64,000 bases of DNA from assembly GCA_934590355.1 (NCBI GenBank), contig CAKTOX010000004.1, positions 1 to 64,000 of the forward strand, in the 5' to 3' direction. This DNA comes from an uncultured Oscillospiraceae bacterium. Lineage in GTDB: Bacteria; Bacillota; Clostridia; Oscillospirales; Oscillospiraceae. Numbering within the stretch: position 1 is the stretch's first letter; every line of letters begins with the position of its first letter. The translations under genes and the position numbers were made by a program. Positions 1-8,399 of the stretch are shown one piece after another. Below the pieces are notes generated by a model. It was not told where the DNA came from, ran no database searches, and saw only the letters and a program-made list of their open reading frames with translations.

Positions 1-2
1 GG

Positions 3-929
3 GGCATACCAAATCCAACTGAATATAAGCGTCTGCATGGCTTGCGGTATCAGCAGCCGAAAACAAAGAACAGCACCTTATGGAAATACTTTGCTATTTC
101 CGATATGCTGATAAATGAAATCTATATTGGTAATATGGTGCAGGGCAAATATGGCAGCGTTTCTTATAAGACAAAGCAAAATAAACCGCGTCCAAAAAGT
201 GAGTGGTACATTGTCGAGGGGACGCATGAGCCGATCATAGACCGCGAGTTATGGGACAGAGTGCAGGCATTGGTAGAACAGAAAGCGAAACCTTTTGACG
301 TTGGTACAATCGGCTTATTTGCAAGAAAAGCCCGTTGTGCTAATTGTGGTTACACTATGCGTTCTTCCAAAAATCGCGGCAGACACTATTTGCAATGCTC
401 AAACCGCCATGTGGCAAAAGACGCTTGTATCGGTTCTTTTATCTCTGTTGATAAATTGGAGGGGCTTGTCATTGACGAGCTGAACCGTTTAGCAGCCGAG
501 TATCTTGACAAAGACGAGTTAGAACAGAACATTGAGTTTTGCGACAACTTACAGGCACAAAAATCCCGCCTACTCTCCGACATAGCAATCTACGAAAAAA
601 AGGTTGCAGAGTATTCAAAGGGTATTCGGGAGCTTTACATGGATAAGGTCAAGGGCTTAATTTCCGAAAGTGATTATTTGGAAATGTCAAAGGATTTTAC
701 CACAGACCGCGACCGTTTAGAGCGCGTGATCGCTGACGGACAAAAGCAGTTATCCGAAATCGAAGAAAAACAAGCGGCGGGTGACAATCGCCGCGAACTG
801 ATTGAACAATATACCAACTTGGAGCATCTTACCCGTGAAATCGTGGAAACGCTGATTGACTATATATCCGTTGGCAAGCGCATTCCGGGAACAAAGGACG
901 TTCCGATTGAAATTCACTGGAACTTTTAA
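3..929 (+). CDS. Large serine recombinase, C-terminal part (5' end outside window)
   Basis: The frame is open from the first bases of the window, so only the last 308 residues are visible and the N-terminal catalytic serine domain lies upstream. The visible part begins in the recombinase DNA-binding domain (about residues 1-95, with a typical INEIYIGNMVQGK segment). A zinc ribbon follows, with CANCGY and two later cysteines (about 110-140), then a long charged coiled-coil stretch (about 175-265). This order is that of large serine integrases of phages, ICEs and skin-type elements, which recombine attP and attB. The gene stops 17 bases before a coat-gene fragment, the usual place of an integrase next to its own attachment site. 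The family is clear; the element's identity cannot be judged because the rest is outside the window. Confidence 0.93.
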   Translation, partial: GIPNPTEYKRLHGLRYQQPKTKNSTLWKYFAISDMLINEIYIGNMVQGKYGSVSYKTKQNKPRPKSEWYIVEGTHEPIIDRELWDRVQALVEQKAKPFDVGTIGLFARKARCANCGYTMRSSKNRGRHYLQCSNRHVAKDACIGSFISVDKLEGLVIDELNRLAAEYLDKDELEQNIEFCDNLQAQKSRLLSDIAIYEKKVAEYSKGIRELYMDKVKGLISESDYLEMSKDFTTDRDRLERVIADGQKQLSEIEEKQAAGDNRRELIEQYTNLEHLTREIVETLIDYISVGKRIPGTKDVPIEIHWNF

Positions 930-950
930 TCAAAAGTTGTTCTTATATGA
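930..950 (+). other. Putative element/chromosome junction (att site) inside cotJC
   Basis: The recombinase stop codon ends at 929 and recognisable CotJC sequence begins at about 947. No ribosome-binding site precedes the ATG at 947, and the frame upstream of it stops resembling CotJC. The junction of element and chromosome should therefore lie in this short stretch. The exact core cannot be fixed without the other end of the element. Confidence 0.55.
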
Positions 951-1150
951 TTGCAGCAGAGCAGAAGGCGCGCACGACTTATGACAATATTTTGCGCTTA
1001 TCCGATGATCAGGATGTGAATAACGTCATAAAATTCCTGCGTGAGCGCGAGGTAGTTCATTATCAGCGCTTCGGAGAGGGCCTCAGAATTGCAACGGAGA
1101 AGATAGATTCGAAAAACTTTTATGCGGTAAATCCAGCGTTCGACAAGTAA
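947..1150 (+). CDS. cotJC: CotJC (spore coat manganese-catalase family), 3' fragment of a split gene
   Basis: The 67 residues match the C-terminal third of CotJC: an IAAEQKARTTYDNILRLSDD segment, then FLREREVVH and RFGE, ending in NPAFDK. In the family the first segment is internal and carries metal-site Glu/His residues, with about 125 residues before it; those are missing here. The ATG at 947 is an internal codon and has no Shine-Dalgarno sequence, so no product is expected from this fragment alone. It lies directly downstream of the recombinase on the same strand, which indicates that the element inserted into cotJC. The 5' part should lie at the element's far end. A strong hairpin follows the stop. 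Identity is confident; whether excision restores the gene during sporulation is inference. Confidence 0.85.
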   Translation: MIAAEQKARTTYDNILRLSDDQDVNNVIKFLREREVVHYQRFGEGLRIATEKIDSKNFYAVNPAFDK

Positions 1151-1160
1151 AACCGGCATG

Positions 1161-1200
1161 AAAAAACCGGCACGGTGATTGCACCGTGCCGGGCATATTT
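1161..1200. terminator. Shared terminator between cotJC fragment and symporter gene
   Basis: An 11-bp perfect stem (ccggcacggtg at 1167-1177 with its complement at 1182-1192) has a 4-base loop. An A-run on the left serves the minus strand and an AT-rich stretch lies on the right. The convergent genes on both sides fit a bidirectional terminator. Confidence 0.8.
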
Positions 1201-1204
1201 ATAA

Positions 1205-2449
1205 TTACTGTGCTGCTTTTGCAGCCTTCTTTTTGCGCTCGACCTTGGACACCCACATTGCTGCGGTAGCGTCGCCGGTAATATTGAGCGTAGTACGACC
1301 CATGTCGAAAAGCTTATCGACACCGGCAATAATTGCAATACCTTCAACAGGAAGTCCTACGGACATAAGCACCATCGACAGCATTATCATTCCTGCACCG
1401 GAAACGCCGGCAGTACCTATAGATGCAAGCGTTGCAGTGAGAACGATCATTGCCATCTGGCCGAGGGTCAGGTCTATACCGTAGCAGCAGGCGATAAACA
1501 CCGCACACACCGCCTGATATATAGCCGTGCCGTCCATATTAATAGTTGCACCGAGAGGGAGAACAAACGAGCTTATCTCCGGCTCTGCGCCCATATCGTT
1601 GCAGCACTCGATATTTATGGGCAGGGTAGCATTAGACGAGGTGGTAGTAAATGCGGTGAGCATTGCAGGTGCGAGACCCTTGAAAAACTTCACCGGGCTC
1701 ATGCCGGACAGGAACTTGATGCTGCACCCATAAACGATAAGAACGTGCAGAATATAGCCGATATAGGCAACGCCTACAACGAGCGCGAGCGATCCCACGA
1801 TTTTCGGACCGTTAACGGCAACAACGTCCGCCATGAGGCAGAAAACGCCGATGGGTGTGAGCTTAATGACCATCATGAGTATTTTCATGGTGACATCGTT
1901 CATGCAGTTGATCAGATCGCCGATTTTCTTGCCCTTATCACCGGCAGCGAGAATACCTGCGCCGAAGAATATTGCAATACATATTACGGGCAGCATATTT
2001 GCCTCAACAAGAGGCTTAAATAGATTGTCGGGGAATATGCCGACGATGACATCCATGACCTTGGGAGCTTCCGTTGCCGTATATTCAAGAGAATCTCGGA
2101 CAGCGGAATCCAGAACAGGGAACAGATCCTTAAAGCAGTTTACGACCGCAAGACCGATAACAACGGCGATCGCAGTCGTGCAAATGTAATAAATGAAGGT
2201 CCTCAAACCAACACTTCCGACACGCTTGAGGTCGTTGAGGGAAACAACACCGTCTGTTATGGAAAACAGGACAACGGGAACGACCATGAATTTAAGCAGG
2301 TTTATGTATATCGTTCCTATGGGCTTTAGGTATTCGCTAGTGAAAGTGCTTTTCGGGGCCACCATAAGAAACAGCAGCCCGACAAGTATGCCGGCAAACA
2401 TACATATGATTATCCACCCGGCAAGATTGATCTTACGTTTTTTCTGCAT
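1205..2449 (-). CDS. Sodium:dicarboxylate (glutamate/aspartate/C4) symporter, DAACS family
   Basis: This 414-residue polytopic membrane protein has the DAACS signatures: a serine-rich hairpin-1 motif (TTTSSNATLP, about residue 280) and the substrate/Na+ motif NMDGTAIY (about 315), then a hydrophobic hairpin-2 region. Such carriers import glutamate, aspartate or C4-dicarboxylates with sodium; the exact substrate cannot be read from the motifs. The C-terminus is basic (KKKAAKAAQ). A GTG at 2452 lies only four bases after GGAGG, while the ATG at 2449 has seven, so 2449 is preferred. The gene is monocistronic, with the shared terminator downstream. Confidence 0.92.
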   Translation of the reverse strand: MQKKRKINLAGWIIICMFAGILVGLLFLMVAPKSTFTSEYLKPIGTIYINLLKFMVVPVVLFSITDGVVSLNDLKRVGSVGLRTFIYYICTTAIAVVIGLAVVNCFKDLFPVLDSAVRDSLEYTATEAPKVMDVIVGIFPDNLFKPLVEANMLPVICIAIFFGAGILAAGDKGKKIGDLINCMNDVTMKILMMVIKLTPIGVFCLMADVVAVNGPKIVGSLALVVGVAYIGYILHVLIVYGCSIKFLSGMSPVKFFKGLAPAMLTAFTTTSSNATLPINIECCNDMGAEPEISSFVLPLGATINMDGTAIYQAVCAVFIACCYGIDLTLGQMAMIVLTATLASIGTAGVSGAGMIMLSMVLMSVGLPVEGIAIIAGVDKLFDMGRTTLNITGDATAAMWVSKVERKKKAAKAAQ

Positions 2450-2486
2450 CACTATTCCTCCTTTGAAGTGATATTTATATTAACAT

Positions 2487-2499
2487 ATCGAAATTCGAT
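2487..2499. promoter_or_regulatory. Possible operator (inverted repeat) upstream of symporter
   Basis: A perfect palindrome ATCGAA-A-TTCGAT lies about 40 bases before the symporter start, in an AT-rich gap of about 130 bases with no other gene. Position fits a promoter-proximal operator; no regulator is known. Confidence 0.3.
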
Positions 2500-2567
2500 T
2501 TTCCATAGAACCATACATCTTTAACACATTCTTTATGTGCTATTATCACAAGTGATACTGCGTTTTA

Positions 2568-2613
2568 TAAAAATTACAGCCTGAGGTTTGACATATGTGT
2601 CAAACCTCAGGCT
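2568..2613 (-). terminator. Terminator of pfk
   Basis: A 16-bp stem (2578-2593 with 2598-2613) carries a 4-base loop. On the minus strand it is followed by a T-rich stretch (complement of 2568-2576). It lies 16 bases past the pfk stop. Confidence 0.85.
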
Positions 2614-2628
2614 GTTTTGCCGTTATAA

Positions 2629-3918
2629 TTATTCGCAAACAGGCGCTTCTATTTCCACCTTTGCCTTGACCTTTTTGAGGCGGGCATAGCGTGGCAGGGC
2701 ATTGCTGCGCGGGATTTTCGGCTCGCCCTGAATGAGGGGAAGAACATAGTTTATAAATTCGTTCGTAACATAGTTTCCATCCTTGGTTATCCAATTGACT
2801 GGCACCTTTTTCTCATAGTTTGCAACGCTGTTGAGAGAAAGGAGAGTAGGCTTGCAGGAATAAAGCCCCGTGCTGTCATCGCGCTCGAGAGCGACCATCT
2901 GACCGGTAGCGCCGGCCACAGCCGCTTCAACGGCAGCTTTTCCGACGGCTTCGGCTTCCTCGACGTCAACCAAGGAGGCGATATGTGCCGCGCTGCGCTG
3001 CAAAAGGCTGAGCTCAATGCCGCGAACCTTCTTGAGTCCAAGACGCTCTTTAAGATAGTTTGCAAGCTTGACGGCAAGGCCGCCGAGCTGCGCATGACCG
3101 AAGCCGTCGGTGCCGGAGACTTCGGCTTCGGAAACGAAAGAGCCGTCAGAATAGTGCAGACCCTCGGAAACGGCAACAAGCACGTTGCGCTTCTGCTTCA
3201 TAATCTTGGTAACATCTTCTGTAAATTGGTCAAGGTTAAAATCTATCTCAGGGAGGTAAATGAGGTCGGGGCCGCAGCCGTTGCCGTATTCAGTCGCAAG
3301 AGCGGCACTCGCCGTGAGCCAACCTGCGTGACGACCCATTATCTCAACAACGGTGACCATATCGGTGTTGTAGACGTCGGTGTCCTTGCCGATCTCCATA
3401 CAGGTCGTTGCAATAAATTTTGCGGCGCTGCCGTAGCCGGGGCAGTGATCGGTGCCGAAAAGGTCGTTATCAATCGTTTTCGGAACGCCGATAACGCGGC
3501 ATTCATAGCCGACCTTCTCCATGTACCTGCTGATCTTATTGCAGGTGTCCATGGAATCGTTGCCGCCGTTATAGAAAAAGTATCTTACATCGTATTTTTT
3601 GAATATCTCAAGGACTCTCTTATAGTCGGTATCATCGACATCGGGATCCGCCATTTTATATCTGCATGAGCCGAGCTCGGAAGACGGCGTGTTGAGCAGG
3701 AGCTTGAGTTCATAGTCTTCCTCTTCTCCCATATCATAGAGTTCGTCTTCAAGGACGCCCTTGATACCGTATGCCGCACCGTAGACCTTTGTTATCGCAT
3801 CACAATCGAGTGCCGTTCTGATAACACCGTATGCACTTGCGTTAATAACTGCCGTGGGACCTCCGGATTGACCGAAAATACAGGCACCGATAAGCGGCTC
3901 GTCAAAAATTTTATTCAA
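2629..3918 (-). CDS. pfp: 6-phosphofructokinase, probably pyrophosphate-dependent
   Basis: The enzyme phosphorylates fructose 6-phosphate to fructose 1,6-bisphosphate. The 429 residues show a GQSGGPTAVINAS nucleotide-loop region (about 16), YNGGNDSMDT (about 115), PKTIDNDL (about 148) and GRHAGWL (about 195). ATP-dependent enzymes have GGDGS and PGTIDND at the second and third sites. The non-glycine residue after GGN and the lysine in PKTIDND are hallmarks of the PPi-using branch, so PPi is the likely phosphoryl donor. The start is a TTG seven bases after GGAGG. The gene is divergent from fba, which encodes the next glycolytic enzyme. Confidence 0.85.
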   Translation of the reverse strand: MNKIFDEPLIGACIFGQSGGPTAVINASAYGVIRTALDCDAITKVYGAAYGIKGVLEDELYDMGEEEDYELKLLLNTPSSELGSCRYKMADPDVDDTDYKRVLEIFKKYDVRYFFYNGGNDSMDTCNKISRYMEKVGYECRVIGVPKTIDNDLFGTDHCPGYGSAAKFIATTCMEIGKDTDVYNTDMVTVVEIMGRHAGWLTASAALATEYGNGCGPDLIYLPEIDFNLDQFTEDVTKIMKQKRNVLVAVSEGLHYSDGSFVSEAEVSGTDGFGHAQLGGLAVKLANYLKERLGLKKVRGIELSLLQRSAAHIASLVDVEEAEAVGKAAVEAAVAGATGQMVALERDDSTGLYSCKPTLLSLNSVANYEKKVPVNWITKDGNYVTNEFINYVLPLIQGEPKIPRSNALPRYARLKKVKAKVEIEAPVCE

Positions 3919-3946
3919 AACTACGCCTCCATTTATGTAATGATTA

Positions 3947-3975
3947 TTGATTATAACATCTTTTAGGTTTATAAT
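3947..3975 (+). promoter_or_regulatory. Sigma-A-type promoter of fba
   Basis: TTGATT (3947-3952), a 17-base spacer and a perfect TATAAT (3970-3975) lie about 60 bases before the fba start, in the divergent pfk-fba gap. Confidence 0.75.
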
Positions 3976-4033
3976 AAATATGATTTTGAAAAAAATTGTG
4001 CATTTTAACTATTTTCTTTTAGGAGGATCTATT

Positions 4034-4969
4034 ATGCCACTCGTGACAACAACAGAAATGTTTGAAAAAGCCTATAAGGGCGGCTACGCCATCGGCGCGT
4101 TCAACGTTAACAATATGGAAATCGTTCAGGGCATCACCGAGGCAGCGGCGGAGCTTAACGCACCGCTCATCCTTCAGGTATCCAAAGGCGCGCGTGCATA
4201 CGCAAATCACACCTATCTTATGAAGCTCGTTGAGGCGGCAGTTGAAGAAACCGGACTTCCCATTGCGCTGCATCTTGACCACGGCGACAGCTTTGAGCTT
4301 TGCAAATCCTGCATAGACGGCGGCTTTACCTCCGTCATGATCGATGCCTCCTCCAAATCCCTTGAAGAGAACATCGAGATTACCCGCAGTGTAGTCGAGT
4401 ATGCTCACGACCACGGTGTTGTCGTTGAAGCAGAGCTCGGAACTCTTGCCGGCATTGAGGACGAGGTAAAGGTCAAGGCAGAGGATTCGTCCTACACCCG
4501 TCCCGAGGACGTCCAGGAGTTTGTTGAGCGCACAGGCTGTGACTCTCTTGCAATCGCCATCGGAACCTCTCACGGCGCATACAAGTTTAAGCCCGGCACC
4601 AAGCCCCAGCTTCGCTTTGACATTCTTGAGGACGTAGAACGCCGTCTGCCCGGCTTCCCGATAGTCCTGCACGGCTCATCCTCCGTACCTCAGGAGTTTG
4701 TTAAGCTCATAAACGAAAACGGCGGCAATATGCCCGGCGCGATCGGCGTTCCCGAGGATCAGCTCCGCAAGGCAGCTTCCATGGCAGTGTGCAAAATAAA
4801 CATCGACTCCGATCTTCGCCTTGCAATGACCGCTACCATCCGCAAGTATTTCAACGATCATCCCGATCATTTCGATCCGAGACAGTATCTCAAACCCGCC
4901 CGTGCCGCCATCAAGGACATGGTCGCGCACAAAATAGTCGACGTTCTCGGCTGTGACGGCAAGGCTTGA
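4034..4969 (+). CDS. fba: Class II fructose-1,6-bisphosphate aldolase
   Basis: The enzyme cleaves fructose 1,6-bisphosphate to glyceraldehyde 3-phosphate and dihydroxyacetone phosphate using zinc. The 311-residue protein has the class II features: LHLDHGDSFELC (zinc histidine and catalytic aspartate, about 80), AELGTLAG (about 135), GTSHGAYK (zinc histidine, about 178), VLHGSSSVP (about 210) and KINIDSDLR (about 250). The ATG at 4034 is preceded by AGGAGG with good spacing; the longer open frame from 3947 overlaps the promoter and is not used. It is divergent from pfk, so two consecutive glycolytic steps share one intergenic region. Confidence 0.95.
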   Translation: MPLVTTTEMFEKAYKGGYAIGAFNVNNMEIVQGITEAAAELNAPLILQVSKGARAYANHTYLMKLVEAAVEETGLPIALHLDHGDSFELCKSCIDGGFTSVMIDASSKSLEENIEITRSVVEYAHDHGVVVEAELGTLAGIEDEVKVKAEDSSYTRPEDVQEFVERTGCDSLAIAIGTSHGAYKFKPGTKPQLRFDILEDVERRLPGFPIVLHGSSSVPQEFVKLINENGGNMPGAIGVPEDQLRKAASMAVCKINIDSDLRLAMTATIRKYFNDHPDHFDPRQYLKPARAAIKDMVAHKIVDVLGCDGKA

Positions 4970-5012
4970 TATAGTCATTCAGAGGCAATCTGTTTAGCAG
5001 GGAGGTGCTGTT

Positions 5013-6644
5013 GTGGCAAATAAATCTAAACCGAAAAAGCGCAGCAAGGGTGTCAAGCCGGATGTTTTTGCGCTGTCAAGGGCTATAGTGTCCACGCTAC
5101 TGCTTGTGCTCGCATATAATGTCGGCGCAGCGCCTTTCGTTGCGATGCTTATACTTATTTTCGCAGCACTCATCTCCGGCTTTGATCTCATTTTTGCTGC
5201 GATAGATAACGCGCTCAGGAAAAAGAACTATTTCAGCAGCCAATGCCTTATCGTCATTTGTGCCGTTGCGTCGTTTTGCGCCGGATGCTATATTGAGTCA
5301 GTCGTGATGCTCATTGTCTATCAAGTTTCGTCGGCGCTTTTGACCTTTGCCGTCAAGAAAACGCGGGCCGGACTGTACACTGCTGTGCCCGAATCCTATG
5401 GGGAGGAGCACACGCGCCTGAAAAGCATACTAAACACCCCGGCTGCATCGTTTAATTCGGCAAAAGACATATGTATGCCGTATTTTGACCTGTTTTCAAA
5501 GGCAGCGCTCATTGTAGGTATACTCTTTGCTGCTGCCGTACCGTTTTTGACGGACATGACTTATGTTATGAGTATCCGCCGCGGATGTATGCTCATAGTG
5601 GCTGCGGTACCTGCATCTGCTCTTGCAGCTCTCCCGCTGTATTCTCTTGCGGGATTGAGCCACTCTGCCGAATATGGAGTCTTTGTAAAAAATGCAAAAA
5701 CGCTTGAAAATATTGGTTCTATGTCGGCGGTCGTATATGATAAAAACGGAGTTTTCACGGAAGGCGAGCCCAAGCTCATTTCTATCAATTCTCCGGTGCT
5801 GGATAACGAGAATTTTCTCAGACTTGCGGCATATGCGGCGTGTAATTCCTCGCAGAAATTTTCTTCGCCTATCGTCAGCGCGTACAGCGGAGATATTATT
5901 TCGGACTACATCACAAGCTTTCAGGATATTTACGGCTGCGGTATGGAGGCCGTACTTCGCGGGGGCAGACATTTGCTGCTCGGAACAGAGGAGCTTTTTG
6001 GGGCGAGGGGTATAAGCATACCCGAAGGCGAAAAGAAAAACGGATATGTTCTGTATATGGCGATAGAACATAGCTACGCCGGCAGTCTGACTCTCAAAGA
6101 AAATGTTAATCCCTATGCCGAAAGCGTCATCTCAGACCTTGCCGCAATAGGCAACGTCAAAAGCATTATGCTGTCGGACGATGGGGAAGCGGTAAGCGAA
6201 AGGCTGTCACGCATTTTGGGCATAGATGAACTGCATTGTGAGTGCGAGCCCTCGGAAAAGGCCGGTATTATCCAAGATTGCAAGACGCAGCTCGGTGATG
6301 ACAAAATTCTGATGTATGTCAGCGCAGATGAGCGTCAAGCTCACACGGACGCCGATATTGACGCAAAGGTTGGCGACTCATTTGACGGAGTTGACGTACT
6401 CATGAGCAGCATCGGACTATTCGGCCTGCCCGTTGCATACACTACGGCACGCAAGCTAAAGCGCTTATCGCGAGAAAATATCATTTTTACGGCAATAATC
6501 AAGCTCGTTTTGATAGTTTTGGCGCTGACCGGTAATGCAACGCTGTGGTTTATCATACTCGCGGATTTTACTGCTTCTATCATAGGCGTGCTGAACACCC
6601 TGCGTATGAGCTCCGAAATTCAAAAAGAAGAAAATGCGGAATAA
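5013..6644 (+). CDS. Degenerate P-type ATPase-like membrane protein (catalytic motifs lost)
   Basis: The 543-residue protein resembles metal-transporting P1B ATPases in outline: paired membrane helices near 25-110, another pair near 160-215, a cytoplasmic P/N-like region and C-terminal helices near 490-530. The key motifs are altered. The phosphorylation loop reads YDKNGVFTEG instead of DKTGTLT (the aspartate is kept), the membrane CPC-type site is VPASAL, the actuator TGE loop is absent, TGD is replaced by SDD, and GDGxND is missing. ATP-driven transport is therefore unlikely. The frame is intact, which argues for a retained non-catalytic role rather than decay. The GTG start follows GGAGGT, 43 bases after fba. 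Confidence 0.75.
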   Translation: MANKSKPKKRSKGVKPDVFALSRAIVSTLLLVLAYNVGAAPFVAMLILIFAALISGFDLIFAAIDNALRKKNYFSSQCLIVICAVASFCAGCYIESVVMLIVYQVSSALLTFAVKKTRAGLYTAVPESYGEEHTRLKSILNTPAASFNSAKDICMPYFDLFSKAALIVGILFAAAVPFLTDMTYVMSIRRGCMLIVAAVPASALAALPLYSLAGLSHSAEYGVFVKNAKTLENIGSMSAVVYDKNGVFTEGEPKLISINSPVLDNENFLRLAAYAACNSSQKFSSPIVSAYSGDIISDYITSFQDIYGCGMEAVLRGGRHLLLGTEELFGARGISIPEGEKKNGYVLYMAIEHSYAGSLTLKENVNPYAESVISDLAAIGNVKSIMLSDDGEAVSERLSRILGIDELHCECEPSEKAGIIQDCKTQLGDDKILMYVSADERQAHTDADIDAKVGDSFDGVDVLMSSIGLFGLPVAYTTARKLKRLSRENIIFTAIIKLVLIVLALTGNATLWFIILADFTASIIGVLNTLRMSSEIQKEENAE

Positions 6645-6689
6645 AAAATATCTCTTAATCGCAAATAATATATTCGGAGGATGTTTGCC

Positions 6690-7172
6690 GTGGACTTGGC
6701 CGTATTAAGCACAGCTGAAATCGTATCACTCTACTGCGAGACTATTAAAGAGCTAAAAGCGAGAAGTGTAATTCGTACAAATAATGTCATCGGTGATTTG
6801 GGCGAATACCTTGCTATTGAGCACTACAACAACACAGCTGGATTGCCTACATTAGCCGCCGCTCCAATTGGAACAGAAAATATTGATGCTATCAGCCGTA
6901 AAGGAGATCGCTACAGCATTAAATCTACAAGTGGGAATGTAACTGGCGTATTTTATGGTTTGGAGCCAAATGGTTCTTCAGTGAAAGACAAGCAAAAATT
7001 CGAATATGTTATTATATGCAAATTTTCAGGTGACTACGAATTAGAAGAAATACTTGAGATGGATTGGGATACATTCTTGCGACATAAAAGATGGCATAGC
7101 AGAATGAAAGCGTGGAATTTATCTTTAACAAAAGAAGTTTGCGCTGATTGTAAAGTGGTATTCAAAAAGTAA
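6690..7172 (+). CDS. Small protein with a restriction-nuclease-like fold (DUF6998-like)
   Basis: The 160 residues contain GDLGEYLAIEHY, then NIDAISRKGDRYSIKSTSG. The order Glu, Asp, then I-K-S fits a PD-(D/E)xK-like core as found in DUF6998-type proteins; function is unknown. An ATG at 6681 directly abuts GGAGG, so the GTG at 6690 (nine bases after it) is the more likely start. Codon use is more AT-rich than in the neighbours and no partner methylase is present, which suggests acquisition by transfer. Fold assignment is from motif spacing only. Confidence 0.55.
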   Translation: MDLAVLSTAEIVSLYCETIKELKARSVIRTNNVIGDLGEYLAIEHYNNTAGLPTLAAAPIGTENIDAISRKGDRYSIKSTSGNVTGVFYGLEPNGSSVKDKQKFEYVIICKFSGDYELEEILEMDWDTFLRHKRWHSRMKAWNLSLTKEVCADCKVVFKK

Positions 7173-7184
7173 ACCAATAACTTA

Positions 7185-7222
7185 ATAAAAAATAACGGTC
7201 CGACAGGACCGTTATTTTTTAT
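7185..7222. terminator. Bidirectional terminator
   Basis: A hairpin with AATAACGGTCC and its complement around a 4-base loop is flanked by A and T runs. It sits between convergent genes, and the stop codon of the recombinase gene (7212-7214) lies within its right arm. Confidence 0.85.
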
Positions 7223-8216
7223 CATCAGGCTCAAAGTGGGAGAGGGGATTTGCCTCTGCCGCGATTCTGAGCTCGGAATTGTCAATGTGAGTATAGATCT
7301 GCGTCGTATTCAGATTTTCATGCCCGAGCAGTTCTTGAAGCGTCCTGACATCGACTCCGTTTTGAAGCATAAGCGTTGCCGCTGTATGCCGCAGCTTATG
7401 AGATGAGTACTTTTCAGCATCTAAGCCGGCTCTTTTCAGTGAGTTTTTGACCATACTATGTACTGCTTCACGGCTAATTCTGGTGCGGCGATTGGATAAA
7501 AACAGTGCATTTCTGTCAACAGCAGCGATGCTTTTACGCACGTTGAGATACGAATTTATCGCTTGTGCGCAGGCATCGTTAATATAAATTATCCGCTCCT
7601 TGCTGCCTTTACCGAACACTCGTATATGATCTTCGCGAATATCCGACAGATTCAAACCGACGATCTCCGAGATACGAAGCCCACAGTTGAGAAAAATACA
7701 CAAAATGCAGTAATCGCGCTCTTTATTTTTCCCATCAACAGAGGAAAGGAGAGTCTGCGCCTCCGGGAGAGTGAGATAGCGGGGGAGCTTACTCGGAATT
7801 TTCGGGACATCAAGATCTTGGAGCGGATTTACGTCAATCAGTTTGGCCTTGACCATCAGATATTTATAAAAGCTGCGAAGGGTAGAGACCTTGCGAGCGC
7901 GAGTGGAAGCCGATGTGCCGTATTCCGCTTCACGGCTGCGCTGGTTCTTGATGCGATCTCGGGAAAGATAGGCTAGATACTCGTAGGCATCAGAAACGGT
8001 GATGCTCTTTACAAAATCAAGGTCAATATCCTTAATACTTATATCGTCCAGCTCGGTTGAGCGCGGTACAATACCGCGAACTGTTTTCATATACCTGAAA
8101 AAAGTCCTTAGATCGAGATAGTATTCCTCAACGGTCTTCGGTGAATGTCCCTTAATGGTTTCATGATATATAAGAAAGCCCCTGATAATATCGGGCGCTT
8201 CGCTGCGGTAATCCAT
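7212..8216 (-). CDS. xerC: Tyrosine recombinase, XerC-like
   Basis: The 334 residues comprise an N-terminal SAM-like core-binding domain (about 1-120) and a C-terminal catalytic domain. The catalytic set is complete: Arg in CGLRISEI, Lys in GKGSKER, His and Arg in SHKLRHTAA, His in LLGHENLNTTQ and Tyr in IYTHIDNS. Full length and a promoter of its own suggest a host Xer-type recombinase that resolves chromosome dimers with XerD (23955-24860). It ends on the shared terminator. It lies next to the left repeat of the small element at 8298-11093, so a role in that element's movement is possible but unproven. Confidence 0.8.
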   Translation of the reverse strand: MDYRSEAPDIIRGFLIYHETIKGHSPKTVEEYYLDLRTFFRYMKTVRGIVPRSTELDDISIKDIDLDFVKSITVSDAYEYLAYLSRDRIKNQRSREAEYGTSASTRARKVSTLRSFYKYLMVKAKLIDVNPLQDLDVPKIPSKLPRYLTLPEAQTLLSSVDGKNKERDYCILCIFLNCGLRISEIVGLNLSDIREDHIRVFGKGSKERIIYINDACAQAINSYLNVRKSIAAVDRNALFLSNRRTRISREAVHSMVKNSLKRAGLDAEKYSSHKLRHTAATLMLQNGVDVRTLQELLGHENLNTTQIYTHIDNSELRIAAEANPLSHFEPDDKK

Positions 8217-8250
8217 ATTTCACACTCCGTTTATATCAGCTTGCTATGTA

Positions 8251-8280
8251 ATTATAGCAGGGCATCGGCATTGCTGTCCA
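8251..8280 (-). promoter_or_regulatory. Promoter of the XerC-like gene
   Basis: On the minus strand TGGACA, an 18-base spacer and a perfect TATAAT lie about 35 bases before the start. The promoter lies between the gene and the left repeat of the small element, so insertion left it intact. Confidence 0.65.
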
Positions 8281-8297
8281 TTGACAAATTGACTAAT

Positions 8298-8311
8298 AAT
8301 TAAGCAAAATA
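8298..8311 (+). repeat. Left direct repeat (putative attL core) of the 2.8-kb element
   Basis: The 14-base sequence AATTAAGCAAAATA is repeated exactly at 11080-11093 in the same orientation. It is followed by an inverted half (ATTTTGTTCAA at 8318-8328), giving an imperfect palindrome. The two copies enclose rep and recombinase genes, as expected of duplicated attachment cores. Confidence 0.6.
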
Positions 8312-8399
8312 TATCATATTTTGTTCAACTTCCGCGGAAATTATCTTGTGCAGACAATTTGAGCACGCGGCGTATCGATAGCAGATACGCTCGCCTTAT

